Shown: positions 16,501 to 24,951, counted from the stretch's first letter. The stretch: 43,867 bases of DNA from an uncultured Mycoplasmatota bacterium (GCA_900544625.1 UQVR01000007.1:1-43867); one strand, 5' to 3'. Program-made: numbers and translations. The notes: generated by a model not told the origin, from the letters alone.

Positions 16501-17073
16501 TTATTTTCGTAAAATACCAACATCTCCAGAATTTAGTAAAAATGCATTAGCATCATCAGTATCTAAATGAGCCTCAAAATAACCATCTTCACTTACTTTT
16601 GCTTTAACTAATATTGCTCCAGGTTTTACGCCATTTATTTCTAAATATAAATCTTCCCCATCTAAAACTTTATACTTTTTGGCATCTTCCGGACTAAAAT
16701 GAACATGTCTATCTGCTATTACAGCATAATTTCCACTAATACTTCCATTATCAGTTTTAATCGTTATATAACCAGCACCATCTAAATTACCACTTTTTCT
16801 AACCGGTAACTTAAGACCTAATTTTCTTGCATCACTATGAGACACTTCCACTTGATTATAGCTTCTTGCAGGTCCTATAACTCTTACATTTTCTATTACC
16901 CCTTCACTAGTTTCTAATGTTACAGTTTCAATTGATGCAAATTGACCAACTTGATTTAAATTATTTCTAACATGTAATTCATGTCCAAATAACTTATTTA
17001 TTGCCTCACTTGTTAAATGAACATGTCTTCCACTTATCATTATATTAACTTTTTCTTCTAAATCAAACTTCAT
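16501..17073 (-). CDS. pduL: PduL-type phosphate acyltransferase
   Basis: A 190-residue enzyme that interconverts acyl-CoA and acyl phosphate. PduL is unrelated to the Pta family. The two zinc-binding, beta-barrel repeats are clear: ISGRHVHLTSEAI (His17 and His19) near the N-terminus and VIADRHVHFSPEDAKKY near 120, plus HLDTDDANAFLL near the C-terminus. The short N-terminal part lacks an obvious shell-encapsulation peptide, and no microcompartment genes are nearby. It is therefore probably the cytosolic housekeeping phosphotransacetylase, working with an acetate kinase for ATP. It overlaps the upstream gene by 11 bp and has GAGGTAA as its ribosome site. Confidence 0.93.
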   Translation of the reverse strand: MKFDLEEKVNIMISGRHVHLTSEAINKLFGHELHVRNNLNQVGQFASIETVTLETSEGVIENVRVIGPARSYNQVEVSHSDARKLGLKLPVRKSGNLDGAGYITIKTDNGSISGNYAVIADRHVHFSPEDAKKYKVLDGEDLYLEINGVKPGAILVKAKVSEDGYFEAHLDTDDANAFLLNSGDVGILRK

Positions 17074-17677
17074 AAAGAATTACCTCACAATTAATAACTT
17101 TTCCTTTTTCTAATACCACTTTTATAATATCTACATCACTTAAATTATCATCTATTATTACTCTTTCATTAAAACTTAAAACTAATCTATCATCTAAATT
17201 ATACCCATGTTCTAGTTTATCTAGTAAATAACCAGTTATAGCACTCTTTTGAGTAAAAATAACTATATTCTTATTACCATTTTTCTTTATTATTCTATCA
17301 ATAGCAATATTCATTCTTTTATTTACATCATTTAAACTTTCTCCACGATTAAATTTAAAATCAAAGTCTCTTTCTTGCATAAATCTAAGCATTTTAATAT
17401 TTCTTCTACCTAAATCTCCAATTCTTAAATCATTCAAAAAAGAATTAATATTTACATCTATATTTTTATAACTTGCATAATATTTAGCAGTTCCAATACT
17501 TGATGCATAACTTGATGAATAAACTATACTTGCATCAATTTTTTTAACAAGCTTTACACTTGCTTTTTCCCCTTCAATTGAAAGAGGTCTATTAATTCTT
17601 TTTTCTTCTAACCCTTCATCAGTTTCATATAATATATTATCAACGACCAAATTATTACTAACCAAATATAATGTCAT
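17063..17677 (-). CDS. Degenerate histidine-phosphatase-fold protein (probably inactive)
   Basis: A 204-residue protein with the layout of the histidine phosphatase/phosphoglycerate mutase superfamily: PLSIEGEKASVKLVKK, IVYSSSYASSIGTAKYYA, a GDLG loop and RGESLNDVNKRM. The catalytic features are gone. The usual LVRHG is LVSNN (residues 5-9), so the phosphorylated His and its Arg are lost. The SSPLxRAxxT Arg is Ser in SSSYASSIGT. The second catalytic segment V(S)HGG is FTQKSA (141-146), without His. The fold therefore seems kept and catalysis lost, suggesting a binding or regulatory role. The gene overlaps pduL, so a link to acyl-phosphate metabolism is possible but unproven. GGTGAT precedes the ATG. 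Confidence 0.7.
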   Translation of the reverse strand: MTLYLVSNNLVVDNILYETDEGLEEKRINRPLSIEGEKASVKLVKKIDASIVYSSSYASSIGTAKYYASYKNIDVNINSFLNDLRIGDLGRRNIKMLRFMQERDFDFKFNRGESLNDVNKRMNIAIDRIIKKNGNKNIVIFTQKSAITGYLLDKLEHGYNLDDRLVLSFNERVIIDDNLSDVDIIKVVLEKGKVINCEVILYEV

Positions 17678-17716
17678 TATGTATCACCATAATAATTTTA
17701 TCAAATTAATTTAAAG

Positions 17717-17745
17717 TTGACAATATACACAAATTGAACAATATT
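17717..17745 (+). promoter_or_regulatory. Probable promoter of rnr
   Basis: Perfect TTGACA (17717-17722), a 17-bp spacer, and a weak AATATT -10 (17740-17745). Confidence 0.4.
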
Positions 17746-17765
17746 TAAAATATGAGGATAAATTT

Positions 17766-19391
17766 ATGAAAAATATGTTAATTGAAATTTTTAAACCAAC
17801 ACCTATTGAACTTACACTTGAAGAACTTGAAAAAAAGTTATATGGAAGAATAATTGCGGGGAAGACTAAAGAAAATATTTTAAATGATTTAAAGTTATTA
17901 GAATTAGAAGGAAAAATATTTTATGATGCTAGAAATAACACATACAAGACATTTCCCTCTAATTTTTTTATTACTAAAGTTACATCTGTAAAAGATAATG
18001 AATTTTATTTTAAAATTAATACCAAAGAATACAATTTGCCCAATAAAAACAGTCTAAAAAAGAAAGATACCATAATTTTAGAAAAAGTTCATAATAGATT
18101 TAAATTTATAAAAGCAATCCAAAATATTGAACAAGAAAAAAGTAATGATTATGATACAATTGCGAATTTATTTGATGCATACAATAAAAGTTATTCATTG
18201 CATGCTTTAGCCAAAATCATAAAAACTGATGATTTAACAACATTACAAAATACATTAACATCTTTAGAAGAACAAGGAAAAGTTTACTTTAATGAAGATG
18301 AAAATAAATATCAACCATTTCCTAAACAATACAAAATTGTTACCATTGAAACTGGCAAAAAAGGATTTTACTATATCAGAAACAAAGATAGTATATATCC
18401 CCTTAAAGATGAAGAAACTATAGGTATATTACCATTTGATAAAGTTATATTAGAAAAAAATAACGATGGATTTAATATTATAAAAGTATTAAAAAGAAAT
18501 AATCCTAATATTATCTGTGAAGTAACAGAAAAAGGCATCAGAGTTGTTGGAAATAACAATATAAAAGTTAGATGTAATGAAAAAGAATTTAAGGATTTAA
18601 AATTACCTGTGGGAACTAGAATACTTGTTAAAATTGGAACTAAAGAAACAAATAAAGTTTATGATGTATCATTTATTGAAGTAACTGGACATAAAAATGA
18701 TTTAACTAGTGAACTTGAAGCAATAGCACGCAACAATGGATTTATTACAAGATATACAAAAGAAGAATTAGAACAAATAAATTCTATTCCTAAAGAAGTT
18801 TTAGAAAAAGATAAAATTGGTAGAATTGATTTAACAAATGAAACTATATTTACAATTGATGGAGCTAATACTAAAGATATGGATGATGCAGTTGGTATTA
18901 CAAAAACTAAAGATAACAAATATATTTTGACAGTACCAATTGCTCATGTATCACATTATATACCATATAATTCTCCATTATGGATTAGAGCCTCTAAAAA
19001 CACAACCAGCCTTTATCTTGCTAACCACGTACTTCACATGTTACACCCCATTATTTCAAATGGAATTTGTTCTTTAAACCCTAATGTTGAAAGACTAGCT
19101 AAAACCTACAGAATGACTATTAATGAAAATGGTTATGTTGAAAATTTAGAAATATTTGATAGTGTTATTAAATCTAAAAAGAAAATGACTTATGAAGATG
19201 TTAATCAAATATTTTACGAAAACACAATACCTGAAGGTTATGAACCGTTTTTAAAAGATTTATCTTTATTACAAGAATTATCTCACATTATTGAAAACAG
19301 AAGAATAAAAAATGGGTCATTAGAATTTGATTCTAAAGAAATAGAATTTCTAGAAACCGAAGATATCAGCAAAGACTCAAAAAGAAGCTGA
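17766..19391 (+). CDS. rnr: Ribonuclease R, N-terminal and catalytic part (frameshifted gene, first fragment)
   Basis: 541 residues of a 3'-5' exoribonuclease. Two winged-helix-like repeats (about 1-65 and 125-180) precede cold-shock/OB regions. The RNB catalytic domain then begins with TIDGANTKDMDDAV (from about 363), which holds all four metal-binding Asp residues. SNGICSLNPNVERLAKTYRM and IIENRRIKNGSLEFDSKE follow. The frame then breaks near 19365-19385 and stops after a short unrelated tail. The remainder continues in the +1 frame at about 19366-20226. Together the two parts give about 820 codons, normal for RNase R. Either a sequencing or assembly indel near CAAAAAG, or a true mutation, explains this. 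Confidence 0.88.
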   Translation: MKNMLIEIFKPTPIELTLEELEKKLYGRIIAGKTKENILNDLKLLELEGKIFYDARNNTYKTFPSNFFITKVTSVKDNEFYFKINTKEYNLPNKNSLKKKDTIILEKVHNRFKFIKAIQNIEQEKSNDYDTIANLFDAYNKSYSLHALAKIIKTDDLTTLQNTLTSLEEQGKVYFNEDENKYQPFPKQYKIVTIETGKKGFYYIRNKDSIYPLKDEETIGILPFDKVILEKNNDGFNIIKVLKRNNPNIICEVTEKGIRVVGNNNIKVRCNEKEFKDLKLPVGTRILVKIGTKETNKVYDVSFIEVTGHKNDLTSELEAIARNNGFITRYTKEELEQINSIPKEVLEKDKIGRIDLTNETIFTIDGANTKDMDDAVGITKTKDNKYILTVPIAHVSHYIPYNSPLWIRASKNTTSLYLANHVLHMLHPIISNGICSLNPNVERLAKTYRMTINENGYVENLEIFDSVIKSKKKMTYEDVNQIFYENTIPEGYEPFLKDLSLLQELSHIIENRRIKNGSLEFDSKEIEFLETEDISKDSKRS

Positions 19392-19410
19392 AAAAATAAT
19401 TGCAAATTGT

Positions 19411-20226
19411 ATGATTATTACCAATGAAGCTATCGCAGATTATACTCTTAATTTATGTCTTATTTCCATTTATAGAAACCATGAAATACCAATGGATGAA
19501 AAATTACGAGTTACTTTAAAATTAATTAAGTCTATTGGTTATAAAATAGAATGCTTAAAAGATACAACAGACCCACATGTTTTACAAAAAATTATTAATT
19601 CATTAAGCACTAAAGAAGAATTTTTCATTTTATCTTCTCTACTTTTAAGAAGTATGCAAAAAGCATATTACAGTACAGATAATCGAGGACATTATGGTCT
19701 TGCTTTAGATGGTTATTCTCAAGTAACATCACCAATAAGAAGATTTATGGATCTAATCATTGAATACATATTAGATAATATTGAAATTATGCTTGATCCA
19801 TCATTTGATGTAGAAAACTTTAAAAATGAACTTGAAGAATATGCTAAAAGAGCATCAATTATGGAAAGATGTGCAGATAAAGCAGAATATGAAGCTAATA
19901 AACTTTATATGGTTAAATATGTTAAAGAACATTTCGATGAAACATTCGAAGGATTTATTCAAGATATCACTCCACGTGGATTAATTATAAAAACCAAAGA
20001 ATTAATCGAAGGTATTATTTTCTTTGAAGATTTAGATGATGGACTATATTCTTATAATAAAGAATGTAGATGGTTAGAACATAAAAACAATAATAAAAAG
20101 ATTATGATTGGTTCAAAAATTTTATTAACACCAAAAGAACTAGATGAAGAATTTAGAGTAATTTACTTTAATGGTAACTCAAATACTTTAATAAAAGAAC
20201 AAACATTAACACGAAAAAAAGACTAA
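19411..20226 (+). CDS. rnr: Ribonuclease R, C-terminal part (frameshifted gene, second fragment)
   Basis: This frame continues the RNB domain. Reading back from the ATG at 19411 without a stop gives TQKEAEKIIANC, the expected lead-in to MIITNEAIADY. The fragment contains RSMQKAYYSTDNRGHYGLALDGYSQVTSPIRRFMDLI, the conserved RNase II/R block with the catalytic-loop Arg residues. It ends with an S1 RNA-binding domain (FEGFIQDITPRGLIIKTKELIEGI..). There is no ribosome site before the ATG, so it is unlikely to be an independent gene. smpB, the common neighbour, is absent; a transposase remnant overlaps the last codons. Confidence 0.85.
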   Translation: MIITNEAIADYTLNLCLISIYRNHEIPMDEKLRVTLKLIKSIGYKIECLKDTTDPHVLQKIINSLSTKEEFFILSSLLLRSMQKAYYSTDNRGHYGLALDGYSQVTSPIRRFMDLIIEYILDNIEIMLDPSFDVENFKNELEEYAKRASIMERCADKAEYEANKLYMVKYVKEHFDETFEGFIQDITPRGLIIKTKELIEGIIFFEDLDDGLYSYNKECRWLEHKNNNKKIMIGSKILLTPKELDEEFRVIYFNGNSNTLIKEQTLTRKKD

Positions 20227-20662
20227 AAAATATAAAACCAATATTGTTATTAGTAAATCCCTAAATACTAAAGATTATTGGATAATTGTAACTAATAAAG
20301 ATGTTGAACATGCTATTCAAAATTATTCTCATCGTTTCGGTTCTATTGAATGTGTTTTTAAAAATCAAAAAAGTAATGGATTATATTTAGAAGCTATTAA
20401 CAACGCTAGTGAAAAAGCTTATAACACAATGTACACTATGGCTTGTACCGTTGTTCTTTTTCTAACAATTCTAGGTACTGAATATTTTAAAAATTCTAAA
20501 TGTTATAAAAATGAAAAAATAGTTACTCATAAAGTATACAAAAATAAAGGTAAAGTTAAGTTTATGTCATTATTTAGAATTGGTTTAACACTATTTCATC
20601 GAGCCGTAAATTCAACAAAATATATTAGGTTACCAATAAGATTTATTTTGTATGACATATAA
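20210..20662 (+). pseudogene. Remnant of an IS4-superfamily transposase (C-terminal end)
   Basis: An open frame without a usable start that matches the last about 150 residues of DDE transposases. It reads DYWIIVTNKDVEHAIQNYSHRFGSIECVFKNQKSNGLYLE. This resembles the IS4-type YREK signature, with one extra residue between the Arg and the Glu, and holds the last catalytic Glu. The first two catalytic Asp residues and the rest of the enzyme are missing. It begins inside the last codons of rnr, so an insertion has decayed here. Identifiable terminal inverted repeats are not seen. Confidence 0.7.
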
Positions 20663-20969
20663 TTATTTTTCAACTATGACATTTTAACAATAAAATATTT
20701 ATAAAAAATAACTTTGACATTTATATCAGTTTCTATAATAACATTTATATCAGTTTTTTATTTCAACATTTTTAATAAAAAATCTCTTTTGCTTGAAATA
20801 AATTATTTTTAATTTTAAATCATGTGTCAAAATGTGGTTATCAATCACTTTTGCACACAATATAGCCACACCATAATACAAAAAATGAGATAAATCGTTC
20901 ATTATTGGTCGAACTTTATACCTCATTTTGTCCAAGTTTTACCGGTATTTTTTCAAAACTGTCCGTCAA
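20663..20969. other. Intergenic region after the transposase remnant
   Basis: 307 bp with no convincing gene. It has two direct copies of ACATTTATATCAGTTT (20717-20732 and 20741-20756, 24-bp period), possibly the end of the decayed insertion element. A short imperfect hairpin AGTTTT/AAAACT lies at 20935-20960, just past the stop of the surface protein. A 61-codon minus-strand frame at 20750-20935 has no ribosome site or recognisable content. Confidence 0.45.
20717..20756. repeat. Two tandem direct repeats of 16 bp
   Basis: ACATTTATATCAGTTT at 20717-20732 and again at 20741-20756, separated by 8 bp. They lie just downstream of the transposase remnant. Confidence 0.6.
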
Positions 20970-22889
20970 TCAGTTCACACGAATCGGGTTGCTCATACTT
21001 CCGCTCCCCGATACATAGGTTATGGAAGATGAAAGATTAAAGGACGGACGCACACCAACGTTGTTACTGACACGGTTGCCGTTCACATTACCATCGTTAG
21101 TCACAATAAACGCAATGCTCGAATAATCAGAATTGCGGGAAATCATCCAATCATAATAACCCATATACATCCAATTTATTGTTGTTATTGATGTTCCATT
21201 TGCATCGTTACCATCATAATTATTTAGAGCTGTAGTCCACGCACTTGGACTTGCTGCAAATCCATAGTCACTTGCATACATTAATCCTATTTTTGCATCA
21301 TATGTTGTATTTTCTACTGGACCTACTATTTCATTTTGATATACTATAGATGGAATTGAAAATTCTATATTCTCATATGTATTTCCTCCGACTTTCCAGG
21401 TAGTTGTCGCTATTTTATTTGCCCACGTCATACCTATGTTATTTATAAAATTTGTATTTAGATTTATTTTATTTAAATTAGACTCACTCCATGTGTTGTT
21501 CCCTGTTACAGTATTCCAATAATATGTATCTATTGATGTTAAACTTCCTTTATATGTCGATTCGTATGCACTTGAATCAAAATATTCCCCATCTGTTCCT
21601 AGTAATGCACTTGTAGCGTAATCATATTTTATTAATTTTACTTTGCCATCTATTACTCCAATGATTCTATATAAATTATCTGTTGGGCATGGGTTTGTTG
21701 TTGAACCAAAACATACAAAGTTATTAACTCTATTCCATTTTCCAACACCTGCATATTCCATATTTAAATTTGCTACACGAGCAGTTAAATTATCTGTTTT
21801 TACTATATAAGATTTTCCTTTACATGTTGCTTCTGTAACTGGATTAAAAATTCCCATATCAAAACCCACATTAACACTTTCACCATCTGTAGTTTTACAT
21901 GCACCATCTGTCCATGTCACTGGTTTTTCATCTGATAATAATCTTGTTACTGAAGCATCTACTAGTAAATTTACACCAGTACTTGTAATAGCGTATACTT
22001 TTTTACAATCATTTTCATTTGATGCACCAAATGTCTCATTACTATATGCACCTTGAACATTTTTACCATTAAATGTACAAGTATTATCTCCACCTGCATA
22101 TCTATATGAGTTATCATTTGCTCCATTTACTAAATTTTCATCATGATGATATACTTTTGTTGCTCCAAAAACATCTGGTGCTCCCAATGAAATAATACAA
22201 TTTGCTAAATTATCACCATTCTTACAATAATCAGAAACAGAATCTGATATTTCTTTTTGTTGAGCAATTAATTTTGCATTAAAACTTTTTCCTGCATTCT
22301 TACTTTGATCTTTATCATAATTTATAAATGTTACTGTAAGATTCCATGTATCTGTTTTTTGAGGACTTGCTGTTATTTCCTTATTATTTAATAAAGTTAT
22401 TAATCCAATACCTGTTGTTATATCAAATCCTTTTATTGTTGCTCCTTTACCATCTGTTACTGTTTTATATGTAAGGTCATTAATACTTGTTATTTCATTA
22501 CCTGCATCATCTTTTATTGTTAAAAGTATTTCTGGTGTATCTTCATTTTGAGTATATGTAAATGTATTTTTTGATATATTTAAATACAAATAATAATACT
22601 TTGTTGCAGTATTTGTTTTATTATTTGCACTTAATATTGCTTTTGCAAAAGTACTTCCCACAGCATTTCCTTTACCACTAGCAAATGATGTTGCATCTGC
22701 ATATATTGATATATCATTTCCTACTTCAAAATTAAATACATCTGTTGTATATGTTGTTACTTTCAAGTTTGCACTTGTACCAGTTCCACCACTTGCTTGA
22801 AAGTATGCATATGTTGCTCCGACTATTAATACAAGTAATGCTATACTTGCTATTACGCTTAATATTATTGCTTGTTTTTTACTTTTCAT
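20970..22889 (-). CDS. Large surface protein with a variable-looking C-terminal lectin-like domain
   Basis: 639 residues. I place the start at the ATG at 22889, because GGAGGT between it and the ATG at 22901 is an ideal ribosome site. The N-terminus has one hydrophobic segment ending VGATYAYF, like SipW-type signals or anchors. A beta-rich region shared with the protein at 2-802 follows, then Cys-containing domains (NDCKKVYAI, FNPVTEATCKGKSY). The C-terminus reads KIGLMYASDYGFA...NWMYMGYYDWMISRNS, then SSIAFIVTNDGNVNGN, then VGVRPSFNLSSS. It resembles formylglycine-enzyme/C-type-lectin-like folds that end in VRPV/F. The last about 170 bp (20970-21145) are clearly richer in G+C and use codons such as CGC, CCG and GTG that are rare elsewhere in the gene. 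It has a perfect sigma-A promoter and faces an Xre regulator. Confidence 0.8.
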   Translation of the reverse strand: MKSKKQAIILSVIASIALLVLIVGATYAYFQASGGTGTSANLKVTTYTTDVFNFEVGNDISIYADATSFASGKGNAVGSTFAKAILSANNKTNTATKYYYLYLNISKNTFTYTQNEDTPEILLTIKDDAGNEITSINDLTYKTVTDGKGATIKGFDITTGIGLITLLNNKEITASPQKTDTWNLTVTFINYDKDQSKNAGKSFNAKLIAQQKEISDSVSDYCKNGDNLANCIISLGAPDVFGATKVYHHDENLVNGANDNSYRYAGGDNTCTFNGKNVQGAYSNETFGASNENDCKKVYAITSTGVNLLVDASVTRLLSDEKPVTWTDGACKTTDGESVNVGFDMGIFNPVTEATCKGKSYIVKTDNLTARVANLNMEYAGVGKWNRVNNFVCFGSTTNPCPTDNLYRIIGVIDGKVKLIKYDYATSALLGTDGEYFDSSAYESTYKGSLTSIDTYYWNTVTGNNTWSESNLNKINLNTNFINNIGMTWANKIATTTWKVGGNTYENIEFSIPSIVYQNEIVGPVENTTYDAKIGLMYASDYGFAASPSAWTTALNNYDGNDANGTSITTINWMYMGYYDWMISRNSDYSSIAFIVTNDGNVNGNRVSNNVGVRPSFNLSSSITYVSGSGSMSNPIRVN

Positions 22890-22898
22890 TTTTACCTC

Positions 22899-22975
22899 CA
22901 TAGTTATTGTTTACCTATCATAAACAAATTATAGGTAAATTCTTCATACTTGTCAATAGTTAAATTATAACTATG
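22899..22975. promoter_or_regulatory. Nested inverted repeats in the surface-protein/xre divergent region
   Basis: CATAGTTAT (22899-22907) and ATAACTATG (22967-22975) are inverted copies. ATAGTTA/TAACTAT (22956-22962 and 22968-22974) is a 7-bp palindrome with a 5-bp gap. TTTACCTAT/ATAGGTAAA (22910-22918 and 22931-22939) straddles the minus-strand -10 and start site. They are candidate operators for the adjacent Xre protein. Confidence 0.5.
22928..22956 (-). promoter_or_regulatory. Consensus sigma-A promoter of the surface protein
   Basis: Perfect TTGACA (22956-22951), a 17-bp spacer, and perfect TATAAT (22933-22928). The predicted leader is about 30 nt. Confidence 0.8.
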
Positions 22976-22999
22976 TTAATATCCTTACAAGTGATAAGT

Positions 23000-23215
23000 A
23001 TGAATAGATTAAAAGAATTACGAAAAGACAAAGATTTATATCAAAAAGATAATGCGGACTATTTAAAAATAGATCAATCCAATTATAGTAAGTATGAACT
23101 AGAAAAAGTAAATATTCCAATTGAATACCTAAGACATTTAGCTGATTACTTTAATACTAGTGTCGATTACATTTTTTACAGAACTACGAAAGAAAGCCAT
23201 ATTCAAAATCAATAA
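23000..23215 (+). CDS. Small Xre-family helix-turn-helix regulator
   Basis: A 71-residue DNA-binding protein: MNRLKELRKDKDLYQKDNADYLKIDQSNYSKYELEKVNIPIEYLRHLADYFNTSVDYIF. This is the classic HTH_3 (Cro/CI) domain with the SxYSKYE recognition region and no extra domain. I prefer the ATG at 23000 (AAGTGATAAG upstream) over an in-frame ATG at 22973, which would add nine non-homologous residues and lie within the promoter. It is divergent from the large surface protein across 110 bp full of inverted repeats, so it probably controls that gene and itself. A weak TTGTCA-N16-TATGTT promoter is visible. Confidence 0.85.
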   Translation: MNRLKELRKDKDLYQKDNADYLKIDQSNYSKYELEKVNIPIEYLRHLADYFNTSVDYIFYRTTKESHIQNQ

Positions 23216-23256
23216 TGAAAAAATAACACAAACATTTTATGCAATAGAAAAAAATA

Positions 23257-23278
23257 ATTGAGATTAATTCATCTCAAT
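23257..23278 (-). terminator. Terminator of the asnB-rmuC operon
   Basis: An 8-bp stem ATTGAGAT/ATCTCAAT with a 6-nt loop. U-run on the minus strand; overlaps the rmuC stop. Confidence 0.75.
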
Positions 23279-24364
23279 CATTTCTATATTATCTTCTTTA
23301 TTACCCAACTTATCTAAATCAACACTATTAATACTATCAAATCTCTTAGTAATTTTTTCACTTGTGGTATGAAGTTCATCAATACTTTGATTTACAGTTT
23401 TTACACTTCGAGCAAGTTTATCCCAACGTTCTTTATATCTTCCAAATTCTACGCTTAATTTGTTTAATTCTTCATGAATAACTTTAGCATATTTATCTCT
23501 TTCCATATTTTTAAGTATCATACTAATAATAGAAACAGTACTAATTAATGTTGTTGGACCCGCAATCCATACCTTTTTACTATAGGCATAATTTAATAAC
23601 TCAGCATGATAAGCATTAATTTCTGCAAATAAAGCCTCTGCCGGTAAAAACATGATAGCCTCATCAGTTGTTTCTCCAGGGATTATGTACTTTTCACTAA
23701 TATCATTGATATGTTTTTTAACATCACTTACAAACATTTTTTCATAATAATCTCTTTCTTCTTTAGATTTAGTTCTATCCGTCATTCTTTGATAGTTTTC
23801 TAAAGGAAACTTAGAATCAATTGCAATTGTACCTAAAGGTGCTGGTGCATAAAGAATAGCATCTGCAATAAAACCGGTAGAAAGTTTAACTTGTGTTTTA
23901 TAAATACCATTTTTATTACTTCCAAAAGCATTATTTAAAATATATTCTAAATTTACTTCTCCAAATGTACCACGAGTTTTCTTATCAGTAAGAACCCCTT
24001 GAAGTGAAACAATTTCTCCATTTAAACTATCAATTTTCTTTTGAGCTTCATCTATTTTATTTAATCTTTCTAAAACATTCATAAATGTTTTATTACTCTT
24101 TTCAAAGTTTTGGTCAAGTCGTTCATTAACTCTATCATTAATTAATGTTAATTTTTTTTCAATTCTTTCATTTAAAAGTTCAAAATCTTGAGTTAAAACT
24201 TTTGAAAATCCAAACTTAAACTCCCCGATTTCTTTATTAATATTTGCTTCAAAATGACCAAGTCTTTCAGTCATTTCATTATTGTTATTATTATTTTTTC
24301 TTAAAATTAGCACTAGTAAAAGTACTATAACTACTCCAAGTAGCCCAACAATTACATATTCCAT
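23264..24364 (-). CDS. rmuC: RmuC family protein
   Basis: 366 residues. An N-terminal membrane helix (VIVGLLGVVIVLLLVLILR) is followed by a long coiled coil (about 30-125) and the RmuC domain with KTRGTFGEVNLEYILNNAFG, FIADAILYAP, IAIDSKFPLENYQRM and PAEALFAEINAYHAEL. E. coli RmuC limits recombination between inverted repeats. The domain is related to PD-(D/E)XK nucleases, and the AIDSK motif here fits that active site. It is the last gene of the asnB operon. AAGGAGAATGT precedes the ATG. Confidence 0.92.
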   Translation of the reverse strand: MEYVIVGLLGVVIVLLLVLILRKNNNNNNEMTERLGHFEANINKEIGEFKFGFSKVLTQDFELLNERIEKKLTLINDRVNERLDQNFEKSNKTFMNVLERLNKIDEAQKKIDSLNGEIVSLQGVLTDKKTRGTFGEVNLEYILNNAFGSNKNGIYKTQVKLSTGFIADAILYAPAPLGTIAIDSKFPLENYQRMTDRTKSKEERDYYEKMFVSDVKKHINDISEKYIIPGETTDEAIMFLPAEALFAEINAYHAELLNYAYSKKVWIAGPTTLISTVSIISMILKNMERDKYAKVIHEELNKLSVEFGRYKERWDKLARSVKTVNQSIDELHTTSEKITKRFDSINSVDLDKLGNKEDNIEMIEMN

Positions 24365-24373
24365 ACATTCTCC

Positions 24374-24943
24374 TTAAACTTTTATTCTTTTTAATTTTCC
24401 TATTTCATCTATATATACTTGATTTAAATCTAAATCACATAATTCGTGATAAAGTCTCATAAAATTAGCATTAAAAGGATGATATAATGACCCACTGTTT
24501 CTAAGTCTTACACTAATACTATACTTACTTGCTAAAAATTGTTTTTCTATATTTCCTCTATCAAAAGTTATTACAAACTCATCATTAACTTTTGCTATTT
24601 TAAAGGAAGGTCCTACATCTACTGAATAATCATCACAAGACCATTTAATAACATTGTTTTGTACTAGCATATCATAATTTGACGTTCTACGTAACATATT
24701 TTTATCGCGTATTTCATAAGGTAATGAACAATTAATCAAACTTTCATATAATTCATTAAATATATCATAAACTCTTAAATTGGTTTCATTAATAATTACC
24801 TTATTATCAATATCCGCTCCTTTTAAAACAAAATATAAATCTAAATTACCTTCAAAAGAAACTTCTAAAGTAACTTTATCATTATTAAATAATATTACCC
24901 TTGGATATTCTTCATCTATTCTTTTAATACCTAATCTCTCCAT
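24374..24943 (-). CDS. Uncharacterised 189-residue protein between asnB and rmuC
   Basis: I do not recognise this family. It is a beta-rich sequence with no signal or membrane segment: VILFNNDKVTLEVSFEGNLDLYFVL, WSCDDYSVDVGPSFKIAKVNDEFVITF, and a C-terminal helix (FNANFMRLYHELCDLDL). The start is uncertain. ATG at 24943 is 11 nt after AAGGA, while GTG at 24949 is 5 nt after it, and either could work. It follows asnB by a few bases and is separated from rmuC by only 9 bp, so it belongs to that operon. Confidence 0.7.
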   Translation of the reverse strand: MERLGIKRIDEEYPRVILFNNDKVTLEVSFEGNLDLYFVLKGADIDNKVIINETNLRVYDIFNELYESLINCSLPYEIRDKNMLRRTSNYDMLVQNNVIKWSCDDYSVDVGPSFKIAKVNDEFVITFDRGNIEKQFLASKYSISVRLRNSGSLYHPFNANFMRLYHELCDLDLNQVYIDEIGKLKRIKV

Positions 24944-24951
24944 AACCACTA

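Noticed and set aside
20750..20935. 61-codon minus-strand frame downstream of the large surface protein
   Set aside because: No ribosome site, no recognisable motif, and it runs through the direct repeats at the end of the decayed insertion element.
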